Source: Paraburkholderia sejongensis
Lineage (GTDB): Bacteria; Pseudomonadota; Gammaproteobacteria; Burkholderiales; Burkholderiaceae
Direction: 5' to 3'
Assembly: GCF_020880815.1 (NCBI RefSeq)
Contig: NZ_JAJITD010000008.1
Coordinates: forward strand, 1 to 64,000
Length of the DNA: 64,000 nt
Shown here: positions 35,950-44,672 of the stretch, piece after piece
How positions within the stretch are numbered: the first letter of the stretch is position 1
Layout of the letters: every line of letters starts with the position of its first letter
Notes under the pieces: generated by a model
What the model was told of the DNA's origin: nothing
The model's input: the letters and a program-made list of their open reading frames with translations, nothing else
The model's database searches: none
Position numbers and translations under genes: made by a program

Positions 35950-36004
35950 GTTGGTAGAACCAGTTTTGTTTCGATAGAACACTGACGTTGAAATGATGGG
36001 ATCA

Positions 36005-37018
36005 ATGGATCTGGACCAGATTGTCGCCGACGCGCAAAAAGCCTTCGCAGAAGCCCCCGACGTCACCACGCTCGAGAACGAGAAGGCGCGCTTTCTCGGT
36101 AAATCGGGCGCGCTGACCGAACTGTTGAAGGGCCTTGGCAAACTCGATCCCGACACGCGCAAGACCGAAGGCGCACGGATCAACCTCGTCAAACAGCAGG
36201 TCGAAGCCGCGCTGACCGCGCGCCGTCAGGCCCTCGCCGACGCGCTGCTGAACCAGCGTCTGGCCGCCGAGTCGATCGACGTGACGCTGCCGGGTCGTGG
36301 CGCCAGTACGGGCAGCCTGCATCCGGTGATGCGCACCTGGGAGCGCGTCGAACAGATTTTCCGCACGATCGGCTTCGACGTGGCCGACGGCCCCGAGATC
36401 GAAACCGACTGGTACAACTTCACCTCGCTGAACAGCCCCGAAAATCATCCGGCGCGTTCGATGCAGGACACTTTCTACGTCGACGGCAAAGATGCCGACG
36501 GCCGTCCTCTGCTGCTGCGCACGCATACGAGCCCGATGCAGGTCCGCTACGCGCGCACCAACACGCCGCCGATCAAGGTGATCGTGCCGGGCCGCACCTA
36601 TCGCGTGGACAGCGACGCGACCCACTCGCCGATGTTCAACCAGGTCGAAGGTTTGTGGATCGCCGAGGACATCAGCTTCGCGGACCTGAAGGGCGTCTAC
36701 ACTGACTTCCTGAAGAAATTCTTCGAGCGCGACGACATTCTCGTGCGCTTCCGGCCGTCGTATTTCCCGTTCACCGAACCGTCGGCCGAGATCGACATGC
36801 AGTTCGAAACGGGCAAGAACGCCGGCAAGTGGCTCGAGATTTCGGGCTCGGGCCAGGTGCATCCGACCGTGATCCGCAACATGGGTCTCGACCCTGAGCG
36901 CTACATCGGCTTTGCCTTCGGCAGCGGCCTCGAGCGTCTCACGATGCTGCGTTACGGCGTGCAGGACCTGCGCCTGTTCTTCGAAAACGACCTGCGTTTC
37001 CTGCGTCAATTCGCGTGA
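36005..37018 (+). CDS. pheS: phenylalanyl-tRNA synthetase alpha subunit
   Basis: A 337-residue alpha subunit. An N-terminal coiled coil (about residues 1-90) precedes the class II catalytic core, with RTHTSPMQVR, FNQVEGLWI, and the motif 3 region FGSGLERLTMLRYG. I use the ATG at 36005 (MDLDQIVADAQ), which gives the family's normal start; two ATGs 9 and 12 bases earlier are in frame and cannot be excluded because the ribosome binding site is weak. It lies 164 bp upstream of pheT. Confidence 0.96.
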   Translation: MDLDQIVADAQKAFAEAPDVTTLENEKARFLGKSGALTELLKGLGKLDPDTRKTEGARINLVKQQVEAALTARRQALADALLNQRLAAESIDVTLPGRGASTGSLHPVMRTWERVEQIFRTIGFDVADGPEIETDWYNFTSLNSPENHPARSMQDTFYVDGKDADGRPLLLRTHTSPMQVRYARTNTPPIKVIVPGRTYRVDSDATHSPMFNQVEGLWIAEDISFADLKGVYTDFLKKFFERDDILVRFRPSYFPFTEPSAEIDMQFETGKNAGKWLEISGSGQVHPTVIRNMGLDPERYIGFAFGSGLERLTMLRYGVQDLRLFFENDLRFLRQFA

Positions 37019-37182
37019 AGCGGCGCGCGCGAGCGCGACCAAGCATAGAACGCGGTGGCGCATCGAATGCGCGCCGCGAGCGTCCCCGGCAGCGCCGAGT
37101 AAGCCGGTCCGAAACCGGTGCATTACGGACACGAGGCATTCGCCGGACGTGGACCTAACCTGATCAGAACGTACACAGAACC

Positions 37183-39618
37183 ATGCAATTTCCGGAATCC
37201 TGGCTCAGAACTTTTGTCGATCCGCAGTTGACCACCGAGGAGCTGTCGCATGCGCTGACGATGGCCGGTCTCGAAGTCGAAGACCTGCGCCCGGCGGCGC
37301 CGCCGACCTCGGAGATCGTCGTCGGCCAGGTGCTGGAAGTCGTCAAGCATCCGGATGCGGACAAGCTCAACGTATGTCAGGTCAACGCCGGCACCGGCAC
37401 GACGCTGAACATCGTATGCGGCGCGCCGAACGTGTCGCCCGGCATCAAGGTGCCGGTCGCGCTGGTGGGCGCGCAATTGCCGCCGGCCGAAGAGGGCGGC
37501 GCGCCGTTCGCGATCAAGCTGTCGAAGCTGCGCGGCGTCGAAAGTCAGGGCATGCTGTGCTCGGCACGCGAGCTGAAACTGTCGGAAGACCACAGCGGCC
37601 TGCTGATCCTGCCGGAAGGCACGCCGATCGGCCAGGACATCCGCGATACGCTCAATCTCGACGACACCGTGTTCGAAATCAAGCTGACGCCGAACAAGGC
37701 GGACTGCCTGTCGGTGTTCGGCGTCGCGCGTGAAACCTCGGCGATCACCGGCGCGCCGCTGCGTCCGCTCGAGATCAAGCCGGTACAGGTAAAGCTCAAC
37801 GAAACGCTGCCCGTGAAAATTTCGGCGCCCGATCTGTGCGGCCGTTTCTCGGGTCGTGTGATCCGCGGCGTGAATGCGCGCGCGAAGTCGCCGCAATGGA
37901 TGGTCGAGCGTCTCGAGCGCTCGGGTCAGCGCAGCATCTCCGCGCTCGTCGACATCTCGAACTACGTGATGCTCGAACTGGGCCGCCCGTCGCACGTGTT
38001 CGATCTGGACAAGATCCACGGCGGCATGGACGTGCGCTGGGGCCGCAAGGGCGAGACGCTGAAGTTGCTGAACGGTAACACGGTCGAGCTCGATGAGACG
38101 GTCGGCGTGATCGCGGACGAGCAGCATATCGAAAGCCTCGCGGGCATCATGGGCGGCGACAGCACGGCCGTTACGCTCGACACCACCAACATCTATCTGG
38201 AAGCCGCGTTCTGGTGGCCCGATAGCATTCGCGGCCGCTCACGCAAGTACAACTTCTCGACCGACGCAGCGCATCGCTTCGAACGCGGCGTCGACTATGC
38301 GACGACCGTCGAGCATATCGAGCGCATCACGCAGCTGATTCTCGACATCTGCGGCGGCGAAGCGGGCCCGGTCGACGATCAGATCGTCAACGTGCCGAAG
38401 CGTGCGCCGGTGAAGATGCGCGTGTCGCGCGCGAATCGCATCATCGGCGTGCAGATCGGCGCCGATGAAATCGCGCAGATTTTCACGCGCCTCGGTCTCA
38501 CGTTCGAGCGCGACGGCGATACGTTCGCGGTGCAGCCGCCGTCGTACCGCTTCGATATTGAAATCGAAGAAGACCTGATCGAAGAAGTCGCGCGTATCTA
38601 CGGCTTCGAAAAGATCCCGGCCAAGCCGCCGGTCGCGGCCAGCGAAATGCGCGCGACCAACGAGACGCAGCGTTCGATCCACACGATTCGTCACGCGCTC
38701 GCCGCGCGCGACTACGCGGAGACGGTGAACTTCAGCTTCGTCGATGCCGAGTGGGAGCAGGACTTCGCGGGCAACAGCAACCCGGTGCGTCTGCTCAACC
38801 CGATCGCGAGCCAGTTGTCGGTGATGCGCACGACACTGTTCGGCAGCCTGATCCATGTGTTGCGCACGAACCTGAATCGTCGCGCCGCGGACCGCGTGCG
38901 CGTGTTCGAAGCCGGTCGCGTGTTCCTGCACGATCCGTCGGTCAAGGCTGGCGAGCTGACCGTCGAAGGTTTTGCGCAGCCGAAGATGATCGGTGGCCTC
39001 GCCTATGGTCCGGCTCTGGAAGAGCAGTGGGGCGCGGCCACGCGCGCGGTCGATTTCTTCGACGTGAAGGGCGATCTCGAGGCGCTGCTCGCGCCGGCCA
39101 CTGCGCGCTTCGTGAAGGCCGAGCATCCGGCGCTCCATCCGGGACGCAGTGCGCGTATCGAACTGAATGGCCGCGCGGTCGGCTGGATTGGCGAATTGCA
39201 CCCGCGCTGGATGCAAAAATATGATTTACCGCATGCGCCGATTCTGTTTGAAATCGAAGCCGAAGCATTAATGCAGCGAGTATTGCCGGTTCCGTCGGAA
39301 GTATCGAAATTCCCGCCGGTACGACGCGATATCGCGGTGGTCGTCGATCAAAAAATCGAGGTCCAGGCGCTGCTCGACGAGCTTCAGAAGGCCCTGTCGG
39401 AACCCGCTTGCAAGAGCGTCCAGAAGGTTGCGCTTTTCGACGAATTCCGTCCAAAATCAAACACTTCCGGTGGTCTGGCCGCGCACGAGAAAAGCCTTGC
39501 GTTCCGTGTGACCTTGCAAGATACTGGCGGAACCCTTCAGGATGAAACGGTCGATCTGGCTATTCAAACTCTGGTGGAACGTCTGGCTCGAGTATATGGC
39601 GCACGGCTGCGCGGATAA
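37183..39618 (+). CDS. pheT: phenylalanyl-tRNA synthetase beta subunit
   Basis: An 811-residue beta subunit. It has an N-terminal tRNA-binding (EMAPII-like) domain at about residues 40-150, B3/B4 editing region, the B5 domain near 410-480, a class II-like core, and the C-terminal ferredoxin-like anticodon-binding domain (FPPVRRDIAVVVDQ). The start MQFPESWLRTFVDP is standard. It forms the alpha2-beta2 enzyme with PheS. The ihfA gene follows, the order also found in enterics. Confidence 0.97.
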   Translation: MQFPESWLRTFVDPQLTTEELSHALTMAGLEVEDLRPAAPPTSEIVVGQVLEVVKHPDADKLNVCQVNAGTGTTLNIVCGAPNVSPGIKVPVALVGAQLPPAEEGGAPFAIKLSKLRGVESQGMLCSARELKLSEDHSGLLILPEGTPIGQDIRDTLNLDDTVFEIKLTPNKADCLSVFGVARETSAITGAPLRPLEIKPVQVKLNETLPVKISAPDLCGRFSGRVIRGVNARAKSPQWMVERLERSGQRSISALVDISNYVMLELGRPSHVFDLDKIHGGMDVRWGRKGETLKLLNGNTVELDETVGVIADEQHIESLAGIMGGDSTAVTLDTTNIYLEAAFWWPDSIRGRSRKYNFSTDAAHRFERGVDYATTVEHIERITQLILDICGGEAGPVDDQIVNVPKRAPVKMRVSRANRIIGVQIGADEIAQIFTRLGLTFERDGDTFAVQPPSYRFDIEIEEDLIEEVARIYGFEKIPAKPPVAASEMRATNETQRSIHTIRHALAARDYAETVNFSFVDAEWEQDFAGNSNPVRLLNPIASQLSVMRTTLFGSLIHVLRTNLNRRAADRVRVFEAGRVFLHDPSVKAGELTVEGFAQPKMIGGLAYGPALEEQWGAATRAVDFFDVKGDLEALLAPATARFVKAEHPALHPGRSARIELNGRAVGWIGELHPRWMQKYDLPHAPILFEIEAEALMQRVLPVPSEVSKFPPVRRDIAVVVDQKIEVQALLDELQKALSEPACKSVQKVALFDEFRPKSNTSGGLAAHEKSLAFRVTLQDTGGTLQDETVDLAIQTLVERLARVYGARLRG

Positions 39619-39686
39619 CCGCATTTGACAATTGCACGGCTGTTTCCGCATCCATTGTTTTATGCTTGGCGCGCCATTTGATAGAT

Positions 39687-40097
39687 ATGAATGAAATGAA
39701 CTCGAGTGATTTCGAAGCCCTTCTTACGGCGCAACGCAGCGCCATGATTCGAGATATTCCGACATCACCCGCCGTCGTTTCCACCGAAACGCCGACGCTC
39801 ACCAAGGCGGAGCTTGCCGAGTTGCTGTTCGACAATGTCGGGCTCAACAAGCGGGAAGCGAAGGACATGGTCGAAGCCTTCTTCGAAGTGATCCGCGACG
39901 CGCTGGAGAGCGGCGACAGCGTCAAGCTGTCGGGCTTCGGTAACTTTCAGTTGCGCGACAAGCCGCAGCGTCCGGGCCGTAATCCGAAGACCGGCGAGGC
40001 GATTCCGATCGCAGCGCGTCGTGTGGTGACGTTTCATGCAAGTCAAAAGCTGAAGGCGCTGGTCGAGAACGGCGCTGAAGCGAGCTTCGCGCGCTGA
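39687..40097 (+). CDS. ihfA: integration host factor alpha subunit, with N-terminal extension
   Basis: A 136-residue DNA-bending protein. The conserved core (PTLTKAELAELLFDNVGLNKREAKD to the end) begins near residue 33 and includes GFGNFQLRDKPQRPGRNPKTGE, the beta-arm with the intercalating proline. E. coli IhfA is 99 residues, so there are about 30 extra N-terminal residues (MNEMNSSDFEALLTAQRSAM...), Ser/Thr-rich. No strong ribosome binding site marks the start. The extension's role is unknown. It lies between pheT and the MerR gene. Confidence 0.93.
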   Translation: MNEMNSSDFEALLTAQRSAMIRDIPTSPAVVSTETPTLTKAELAELLFDNVGLNKREAKDMVEAFFEVIRDALESGDSVKLSGFGNFQLRDKPQRPGRNPKTGEAIPIAARRVVTFHASQKLKALVENGAEASFAR

Positions 40098-40141
40098 TCT
40101 GCCTGGCGCGCTTTTGCGCAATCCATCACGGCTAACTGACG

Positions 40142-40576
40142 ATGACCGCGACGATCGAAAAAGTCGTGTTGCCTCCGATTCCAGCTAAGCGCTACTTCAC
40201 GATTGGTGAGGTCAGCGAACTATGCGGCGTGAAACCTCATGTGCTGCGTTATTGGGAGCAGGAGTTCACCCAGTTGAAGCCGGTCAAGCGGCGCGGCAAT
40301 CGTCGCTATTACCAGCATCACGAGGTGTTGTTGATCCGCCGGATTCGTGAATTGCTGTACGAACAGGGCTTCACGATCAACGGCGCGCGTAACCGTCTCG
40401 ATTCGCATGGCGGCGGCGCTGCGCCGGATGCGCTGGCCGAGGAAGGCGAGGGCGGTGGTGTGGCGGCGGTGCAGCCTTCCGCTTCGCCCGCAGCGGGCGC
40501 CGGGGATGCGGTGGATGTCGAGAAGTTGCGCAAGGAACTGCAGAGCGTGATCGATCTGCTCGGTGGACATCAATAG
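40142..40576 (+). CDS. MerR-family transcriptional regulator
   Basis: A 144-residue protein with an N-terminal MerR winged helix (about residues 17-85: YFTIGEVSELCGVKPHVLRYWEQEF, KRRGNRRYYQHHEVLLIRRI). The C-terminal part is Gly/Ala-rich with a short predicted coiled coil, and has no metal-binding cysteines. It matches the MerR gene found after ihfA in many proteobacteria (YcgE/MlrA-like only in the HTH). Target and effector unknown. Confidence 0.9.
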   Translation: MTATIEKVVLPPIPAKRYFTIGEVSELCGVKPHVLRYWEQEFTQLKPVKRRGNRRYYQHHEVLLIRRIRELLYEQGFTINGARNRLDSHGGGAAPDALAEEGEGGGVAAVQPSASPAAGAGDAVDVEKLRKELQSVIDLLGGHQ

Positions 40577-40637
40577 CCGATGCCGAGAGACGCGTTTAGT
40601 TTTCCGTCTGGCGGTTCTAATCGAATAAAGTGTCTGT

Positions 40638-40643
40638 TATAAT
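40638..40643 (+). promoter_or_regulatory. -10 box of the tRNA-Pro promoter
   Basis: A consensus TATAAT (40638-40643) lies 11 bp before the mature 5' end. The hexamer 17 bp upstream is TTCTAA (40615-40620), a weak -35 match. Confidence 0.6.
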
Positions 40644-40654
40644 TTCTTGCTGTT

Positions 40655-40735
<81 letters not shown>

Positions 40736-40739
40736 ATAG

Positions 40740-40773
40740 AAGGACCTATGGTGAAAGCCGTAGGTCCTTTTTT
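40740..40773 (+). terminator. terminator of tRNA-Pro
   Basis: AAGGACCTATGG pairs with CCGTAGGTCCTT (one G-U) around TGAAAG, followed by further T. It begins 8 bp after the tRNA 3' end. Confidence 0.8.
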
Positions 40774-40840
40774 CGTTTCTGGCGGGGGTCATGCCATGCA
40801 GCATCAATACAATGTGCCCCGGGTCAAGCAACGCACGACC

Positions 40841-41728
40841 TCAAGCCGCAAATAGTCTCTCTTCATCCGCAAACGCCCGCATCAGATGCTCGACCACGGT
40901 TCTGACCGGTAGGTCGTTGCGATCCTGTTCACGAATCAGCAGCCATATCTCTCTCGGCGGCGGTACTGGCGTGATTTGGCACAGCCGCAAATCCGGCTCC
41001 TTGCGCCCGATGTAATGCGGCAGTAGCGCAAGGCCGACACCGGAACGTGCGGCGCTCGCCTGAGCAATCTGATTGTTGGCCCTGAACGCGACCCGCGCGT
41101 GCGGATATTCGCGCGTCAGCCACCTCGCATCGGGAATGTCCGCGTTGGTTTCGTCGAAGCCGACAAAGACCGGCGCTTCGCCATCTTCGACTCGCTGGCA
41201 AATCGCGGGCACTCCATAAAAGCCATACGCCATCGATCCCAGACGCTTCGCGATCAGGTCCGCGACCGGCGGCGGATCGAGGCGAATCGCGATGTCCGCC
41301 TCGTGGCGGTCCAGGCTGATCGAACGCAGGTCGGTGGCGAGATCGATGTCGATGCCAGGGTAGAGCAGCGGCAGCTTTGCGAGTCGACTGATCAGGAATC
41401 CTTGTGAAAGCGCCGGCGAAGCATTGATGCGAACGAGGCCTTTCGGTGCGCCGTCGAGTTCACCGCGCCCGAGCGTTTGCACCGCCTTCTCCATTTCTCG
41501 CGCCGCGCTCAGCGTGCGAGTTCCCGCCGGCGTCAGCACGTAGCCTTCCGGCCGGCGTTCGACGAGCTTGTCGCCGAGCGAAGCTTCCAGTGAGCGGATC
41601 CGGCGCGAGATGGTCGCGTGATTGACCGACAGTGTGCGCGCGGCGGCCGACAGGCTGCCGTGACGGGCGAGCGCGAGAAACACGCGGATGTCCTCCCAGT
41701 CTGCCTCTGTGCGTTTTTTCTCAGCCAT
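40841..41728 (-). CDS. LysR-family regulator divergent from an SDR/tautomerase pair
   Basis: A 295-residue regulator. The N-terminal HTH covers about residues 10-70 (EDIRVFLALARHGSLSAAARTL, VNHATISRRIRSLE), followed by a substrate-binding-like effector domain. The ATG at 41728 lies 132 bp from the divergent SDR start. LysR proteins usually control the divergent neighbour, so the SDR-tautomerase operon is the likely target. The frame remains open upstream to 42559, but that part overlaps the SDR gene and is a shadow. Confidence 0.88.
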   Translation of the reverse strand: MAEKKRTEADWEDIRVFLALARHGSLSAAARTLSVNHATISRRIRSLEASLGDKLVERRPEGYVLTPAGTRTLSAAREMEKAVQTLGRGELDGAPKGLVRINASPALSQGFLISRLAKLPLLYPGIDIDLATDLRSISLDRHEADIAIRLDPPPVADLIAKRLGSMAYGFYGVPAICQRVEDGEAPVFVGFDETNADIPDARWLTREYPHARVAFRANNQIAQASAARSGVGLALLPHYIGRKEPDLRLCQITPVPPPREIWLLIREQDRNDLPVRTVVEHLMRAFADEERLFAA

Positions 41729-41860
41729 TGAGCGCGAATAGCGAATGTTCCGAAAGGGGCGAGCAGCGTACGCTTGGCCGGTCGCTGCAGCATAAGGGTA
41801 GCCGAAAACCTGTCGAACCCGGCGGGCCGGCGCCGCAAACCATTCATTCGGAGAATCATC

Positions 41861-42574
41861 ATGACCAGTCAGCAGAAAGTCGCGATCGTCACCGGCGCGT
41901 CGCAAGGAATCGGCGCCGGCATCGTCAAAGGTTATCGGGACAATGGCTACGTCGTCGTCGCCAATTCGCGCAGCATCCAGGCGAGCGACGATAGCGGTGT
42001 GATTGCGGTGCCCGGTCACATCGGCGATCGCGAAGTCGCTCAACGGGTCGTCGAAACCGCGCGCGAGCGTTTTGGGCGGATCGACACGCTCGTTAATAAC
42101 GCCGGCATTTTTATCGGCAAGCCATTCACCGACTACACGCTCGACGACTTCAGGAGTGTGATCGACGTGAACCTCGCAGGCTTCTTCCACGTCACGCAAC
42201 TGGTACTGCCGCACATGCTCGCGCAACGTCGAGGGCATATCGTGCAGATCACGACGGCGCTGGTCGATCAGCCGATCGCGGGTGCGCCGTCGGGTCTCGC
42301 CGGCCTGACCAAGGGCGGCCTCGACGCGGTCACGCGCTCGCTTGCGATCGAATACGCGCGCAGCGGCATCCGCGTGAATGCGGTCGCGCCCGGCATCATC
42401 AAAACGCCGATGCATCAACCGCAGACGCACGAGTTTCTCGCCGGCCTGCATCCGCTCGGCCGGATGGGCGAGGTTCACGAGATCGTCGACGCCGTGCTGT
42501 ACCTCGAACGCGCGGGCTTCGTGACCGGTGAGACGCTTAGCGTCGATGGCGGCCAGCACGCGGGCCGGTGGTAA
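41861..42574 (+). CDS. SDR-family protein lacking the usual catalytic Ser/Tyr
   Basis: A 237-residue short-chain dehydrogenase fold protein. The cofactor loop TGASQGIG (residues 11-18) and NNAG (79-82) are intact. The normally catalytic Ser is replaced by Thr (ITTALVD, 130-136), and the YxxxK site reads AGLTK, so Tyr is Ala147 while Lys151 is kept. It may bind NAD(P) but not reduce carbonyls by the standard mechanism. GGAGAATCATC precedes the ATG at 41861. A tautomerase gene follows 28 bp downstream. Confidence 0.87.
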   Translation: MTSQQKVAIVTGASQGIGAGIVKGYRDNGYVVVANSRSIQASDDSGVIAVPGHIGDREVAQRVVETARERFGRIDTLVNNAGIFIGKPFTDYTLDDFRSVIDVNLAGFFHVTQLVLPHMLAQRRGHIVQITTALVDQPIAGAPSGLAGLTKGGLDAVTRSLAIEYARSGIRVNAVAPGIIKTPMHQPQTHEFLAGLHPLGRMGEVHEIVDAVLYLERAGFVTGETLSVDGGQHAGRW

Positions 42575-42602
42575 TGCCGATCATTGGACAAGGAGAACGG
42601 CC

Positions 42603-42851
42603 ATGCCGTACGTGAACATCAAGGTGACGCGCGAAGGCACCGTGCCGGGCGCGGCGGCGACGACGCCGGAGCAGAAGATGGCGTTGATCAAGGGCGTCAG
42701 CGATCTGCTGTTCGAGGTGATGGGCAAGCCGCCGCAATCCACCTTCGTTGTGATCGACGAGGTCGATATGGAGAATTGGGGTGTCGGCGGGGTCACGGTG
42801 CCCGAATATCGTCAGCAGGAACGCGAAGCGGCCGAGGGTAAGTTGAAGTAG
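42603..42851 (+). CDS. 4-oxalocrotonate tautomerase family protein
   Basis: An 82-residue protein beginning MPYVNIKVTREG. After Met removal, Pro1 would be the catalytic base, as in 4-OT enzymes. KMALIKGVSDLLFEVMGKPPQSTFVVIDEVDMENWGVGG follows the family's helix-strand order. It is slightly longer than the 62-residue 4-OT itself. AAGGAG lies upstream. It is cotranscribed with the SDR gene; the substrate is unknown. Confidence 0.88.
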   Translation: MPYVNIKVTREGTVPGAAATTPEQKMALIKGVSDLLFEVMGKPPQSTFVVIDEVDMENWGVGGVTVPEYRQQEREAAEGKLK

Positions 42852-43012
42852 AGGTGGTGTCGGGGGGCGAGTGGGCGCGCTGAGCCGTCCTTGGCAGAAC
42901 TGAGGATCTTGGTTCGGCCGAGGACGGTCAGGCGCGGGCGATGGGGCAGGGAGGTCACTACGATAAAAGCTGCTGTCAACTCTTCGATAGCGAACTCACT
43001 TTCGCCGGACGA

Positions 43013-43429
43013 CTATTTGCACTCCGTGGCCGCGATCGTTTCGCGCATGCGATCGGTCTCGGCGGTTTTGCACGTTGCGGCCGCCGTGGGCAACATCGAG
43101 CCGCCACCCCATTGCCGCGAGGCGGATCTGGAGCACTCAGCGTCGCGACGCTTCTTCCACACGGCGATCTTCTTTTTCAGTGCCTTTTCGCAGGCGGCCG
43201 ACGAGCCTGCCTTCGCGGCCACCGCGAGCTCCAGCTTTTGTTCAGAGACGATCTGATCACGCCACGCGCAAAAGTTCATGCTCGTTTGATTGGCTTCGCA
43301 ATCGGCCAAGGTTGCCGTGACTTCGCTGGCAGGCAGTCCACTTCGTTTTGCGATTTCTTCGACTGGGTCGGCGGCAAGCGCCGACGCGCAGGCGCCGACG
43401 AGCACTAGTGCCAGAGTTAAGTATTTCAT
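43013..43429 (-). CDS. secreted DUF1311 (LprI-like) protein
   Basis: A 138-residue exported protein. The N-terminal signal is about residues 1-19 (cleavage predicted after ALA); VGAC at 11-14 also looks like a lipobox, so lipidation is possible. The C-terminal half (KKRRDAECSRSASRQWGGGSMLPTAAATCKTAETDRMRE) matches the Cys-containing DUF1311 pattern, a family that includes lysozyme-inhibitor-like proteins. Seven or more Cys in the mature part imply disulfides. A function is not established. Confidence 0.72.
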   Translation of the reverse strand: MKYLTLALVLVGACASALAADPVEEIAKRSGLPASEVTATLADCEANQTSMNFCAWRDQIVSEQKLELAVAAKAGSSAACEKALKKKIAVWKKRRDAECSRSASRQWGGGSMLPTAAATCKTAETDRMRETIAATECK

Positions 43430-43478
43430 TGCTATCGCTGTGTGATGAACGGCGCCGCTTCTTCACGGCGACGACTTG

Positions 43479-44660
43479 TCAGGCCCCGCGTACGCGCACT
43501 GCGGGCACTGCTTGGCATTCACCCACCCCTTGCCCCACCCCCAACGCCACAAACCGCTCCAGATGATGATCCTCATCCCCAAGTTGATGATCGATCATCA
43601 CGAGGCGCTTCGCGTAATGCGCAAGCGGCAGTTCCCATGTCATCCCGATCCCGCCATGCAACTGGATGCACTCTTCGGCGACGAGCGTGCCGATCCGTCC
43701 AATGCTGTACTTCGCCGCCGACGCCGCGCGCTCGCGCGCATGGCGCTCGCCGTCGAGCGCGGCCGCGGCGTTGATCACCGCCGAGCGCGCCTGCTCGATT
43801 TCGAGCAGCAGGCCGGCCATCCGGTGCTGCAACGCCTGGAAGCTGCCGATTGGCACACCAAACTGTTTGCGGGTGCGCAGGTAGTCGAGCGTGTAGTCCT
43901 TTGCGACGTCCATCGCGCCGACCGCTTCCGCGCATAGTGCAAGCACGCCGCAACTGACCGCGTATTCGAGCGTCGCGAAGCCCTGGTCGGCAGGGCCGAG
44001 CAACGCATCGTCGCCGAGCCGGACGTTGTCGAAGCTGACTTCGGCCGCGCGGCCGCCGTCGATCTTGCGATAGCCGCGCACGCCAACGCCCGCGGCATCG
44101 CGCGCAACCATAAAGAGCGAAATGCCGGCTTCGTCATCTTCGTCGCCATGGGTGCGCGCGGAGACGAGGAAGTGCGATGCGTGCTCGCCGTGCTGAACCA
44201 CCGCCTTCGCGCCGTTCAACGTCCAGCCGTTGCCGTCGCGCTGCGCCCGCGTCGTCACGCGCGCGAGTTCGTAATGGCTGTCCGGTTCGCCATGCGCGAG
44301 CGCGACGATCCGCGAGCCGTCGATCAACGACCCCACCAGCGCCCGCTGCGCGTCGTTGCCGGCGCGCGCGAGCGCCCGACCGACGATCAACGTATCGAGA
44401 AACGGCTCGACGACGAGACCGCGCCCGAGGCTCTCGAACACGACGGCGATATCGAAACCGCCGCCGCCGAACCCGCCGCTCGCTTCATCGAATAACGCGC
44501 CGATCACGCCGAGCTCCGCAAAGCGCGCCCACAGTTCGGTGCTGAAGCCTTGCGCCGAGCGCGCGATCGCGTCGCGCGTCGCAAAGCCGTATTGCTCGCT
44601 GACAAAGCGGTTCAGCGTATCCGCCAGCATGCGGCGGTCTTCGGAGTGCTGAAAATTCAT
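43479..44660 (-). CDS. acyl-CoA dehydrogenase family protein (second gene)
   Basis: A 393-residue flavoprotein with the ACAD N-terminal helical domain, middle beta domain and C-terminal helical domain (YLRTRKQFGVPIGSFQALQHRMAG; EECIQLHGGIGMTWELPL near the C-terminus). It starts 12 bp after the stop of the larger ACAD gene upstream; such tandem ACADs often form heteromeric enzymes acting on steroid or aromatic acyl-CoAs. The C-terminal tail after residue 370 is unusual in sequence. It belongs to the leftward fadB-like/ACAD/ACAD operon. Confidence 0.9.
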   Translation of the reverse strand: MNFQHSEDRRMLADTLNRFVSEQYGFATRDAIARSAQGFSTELWARFAELGVIGALFDEASGGFGGGGFDIAVVFESLGRGLVVEPFLDTLIVGRALARAGNDAQRALVGSLIDGSRIVALAHGEPDSHYELARVTTRAQRDGNGWTLNGAKAVVQHGEHASHFLVSARTHGDEDDEAGISLFMVARDAAGVGVRGYRKIDGGRAAEVSFDNVRLGDDALLGPADQGFATLEYAVSCGVLALCAEAVGAMDVAKDYTLDYLRTRKQFGVPIGSFQALQHRMAGLLLEIEQARSAVINAAAALDGERHARERAASAAKYSIGRIGTLVAEECIQLHGGIGMTWELPLAHYAKRLVMIDHQLGDEDHHLERFVALGVGQGVGECQAVPAVRVRGA

Positions 44661-44672
44661 GACGTGCGCCTC

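Noticed and set aside
37019..37182. Small gene between pheS and pheT
   Set aside because: No frame with a ribosome binding site; Arg-rich translations only.
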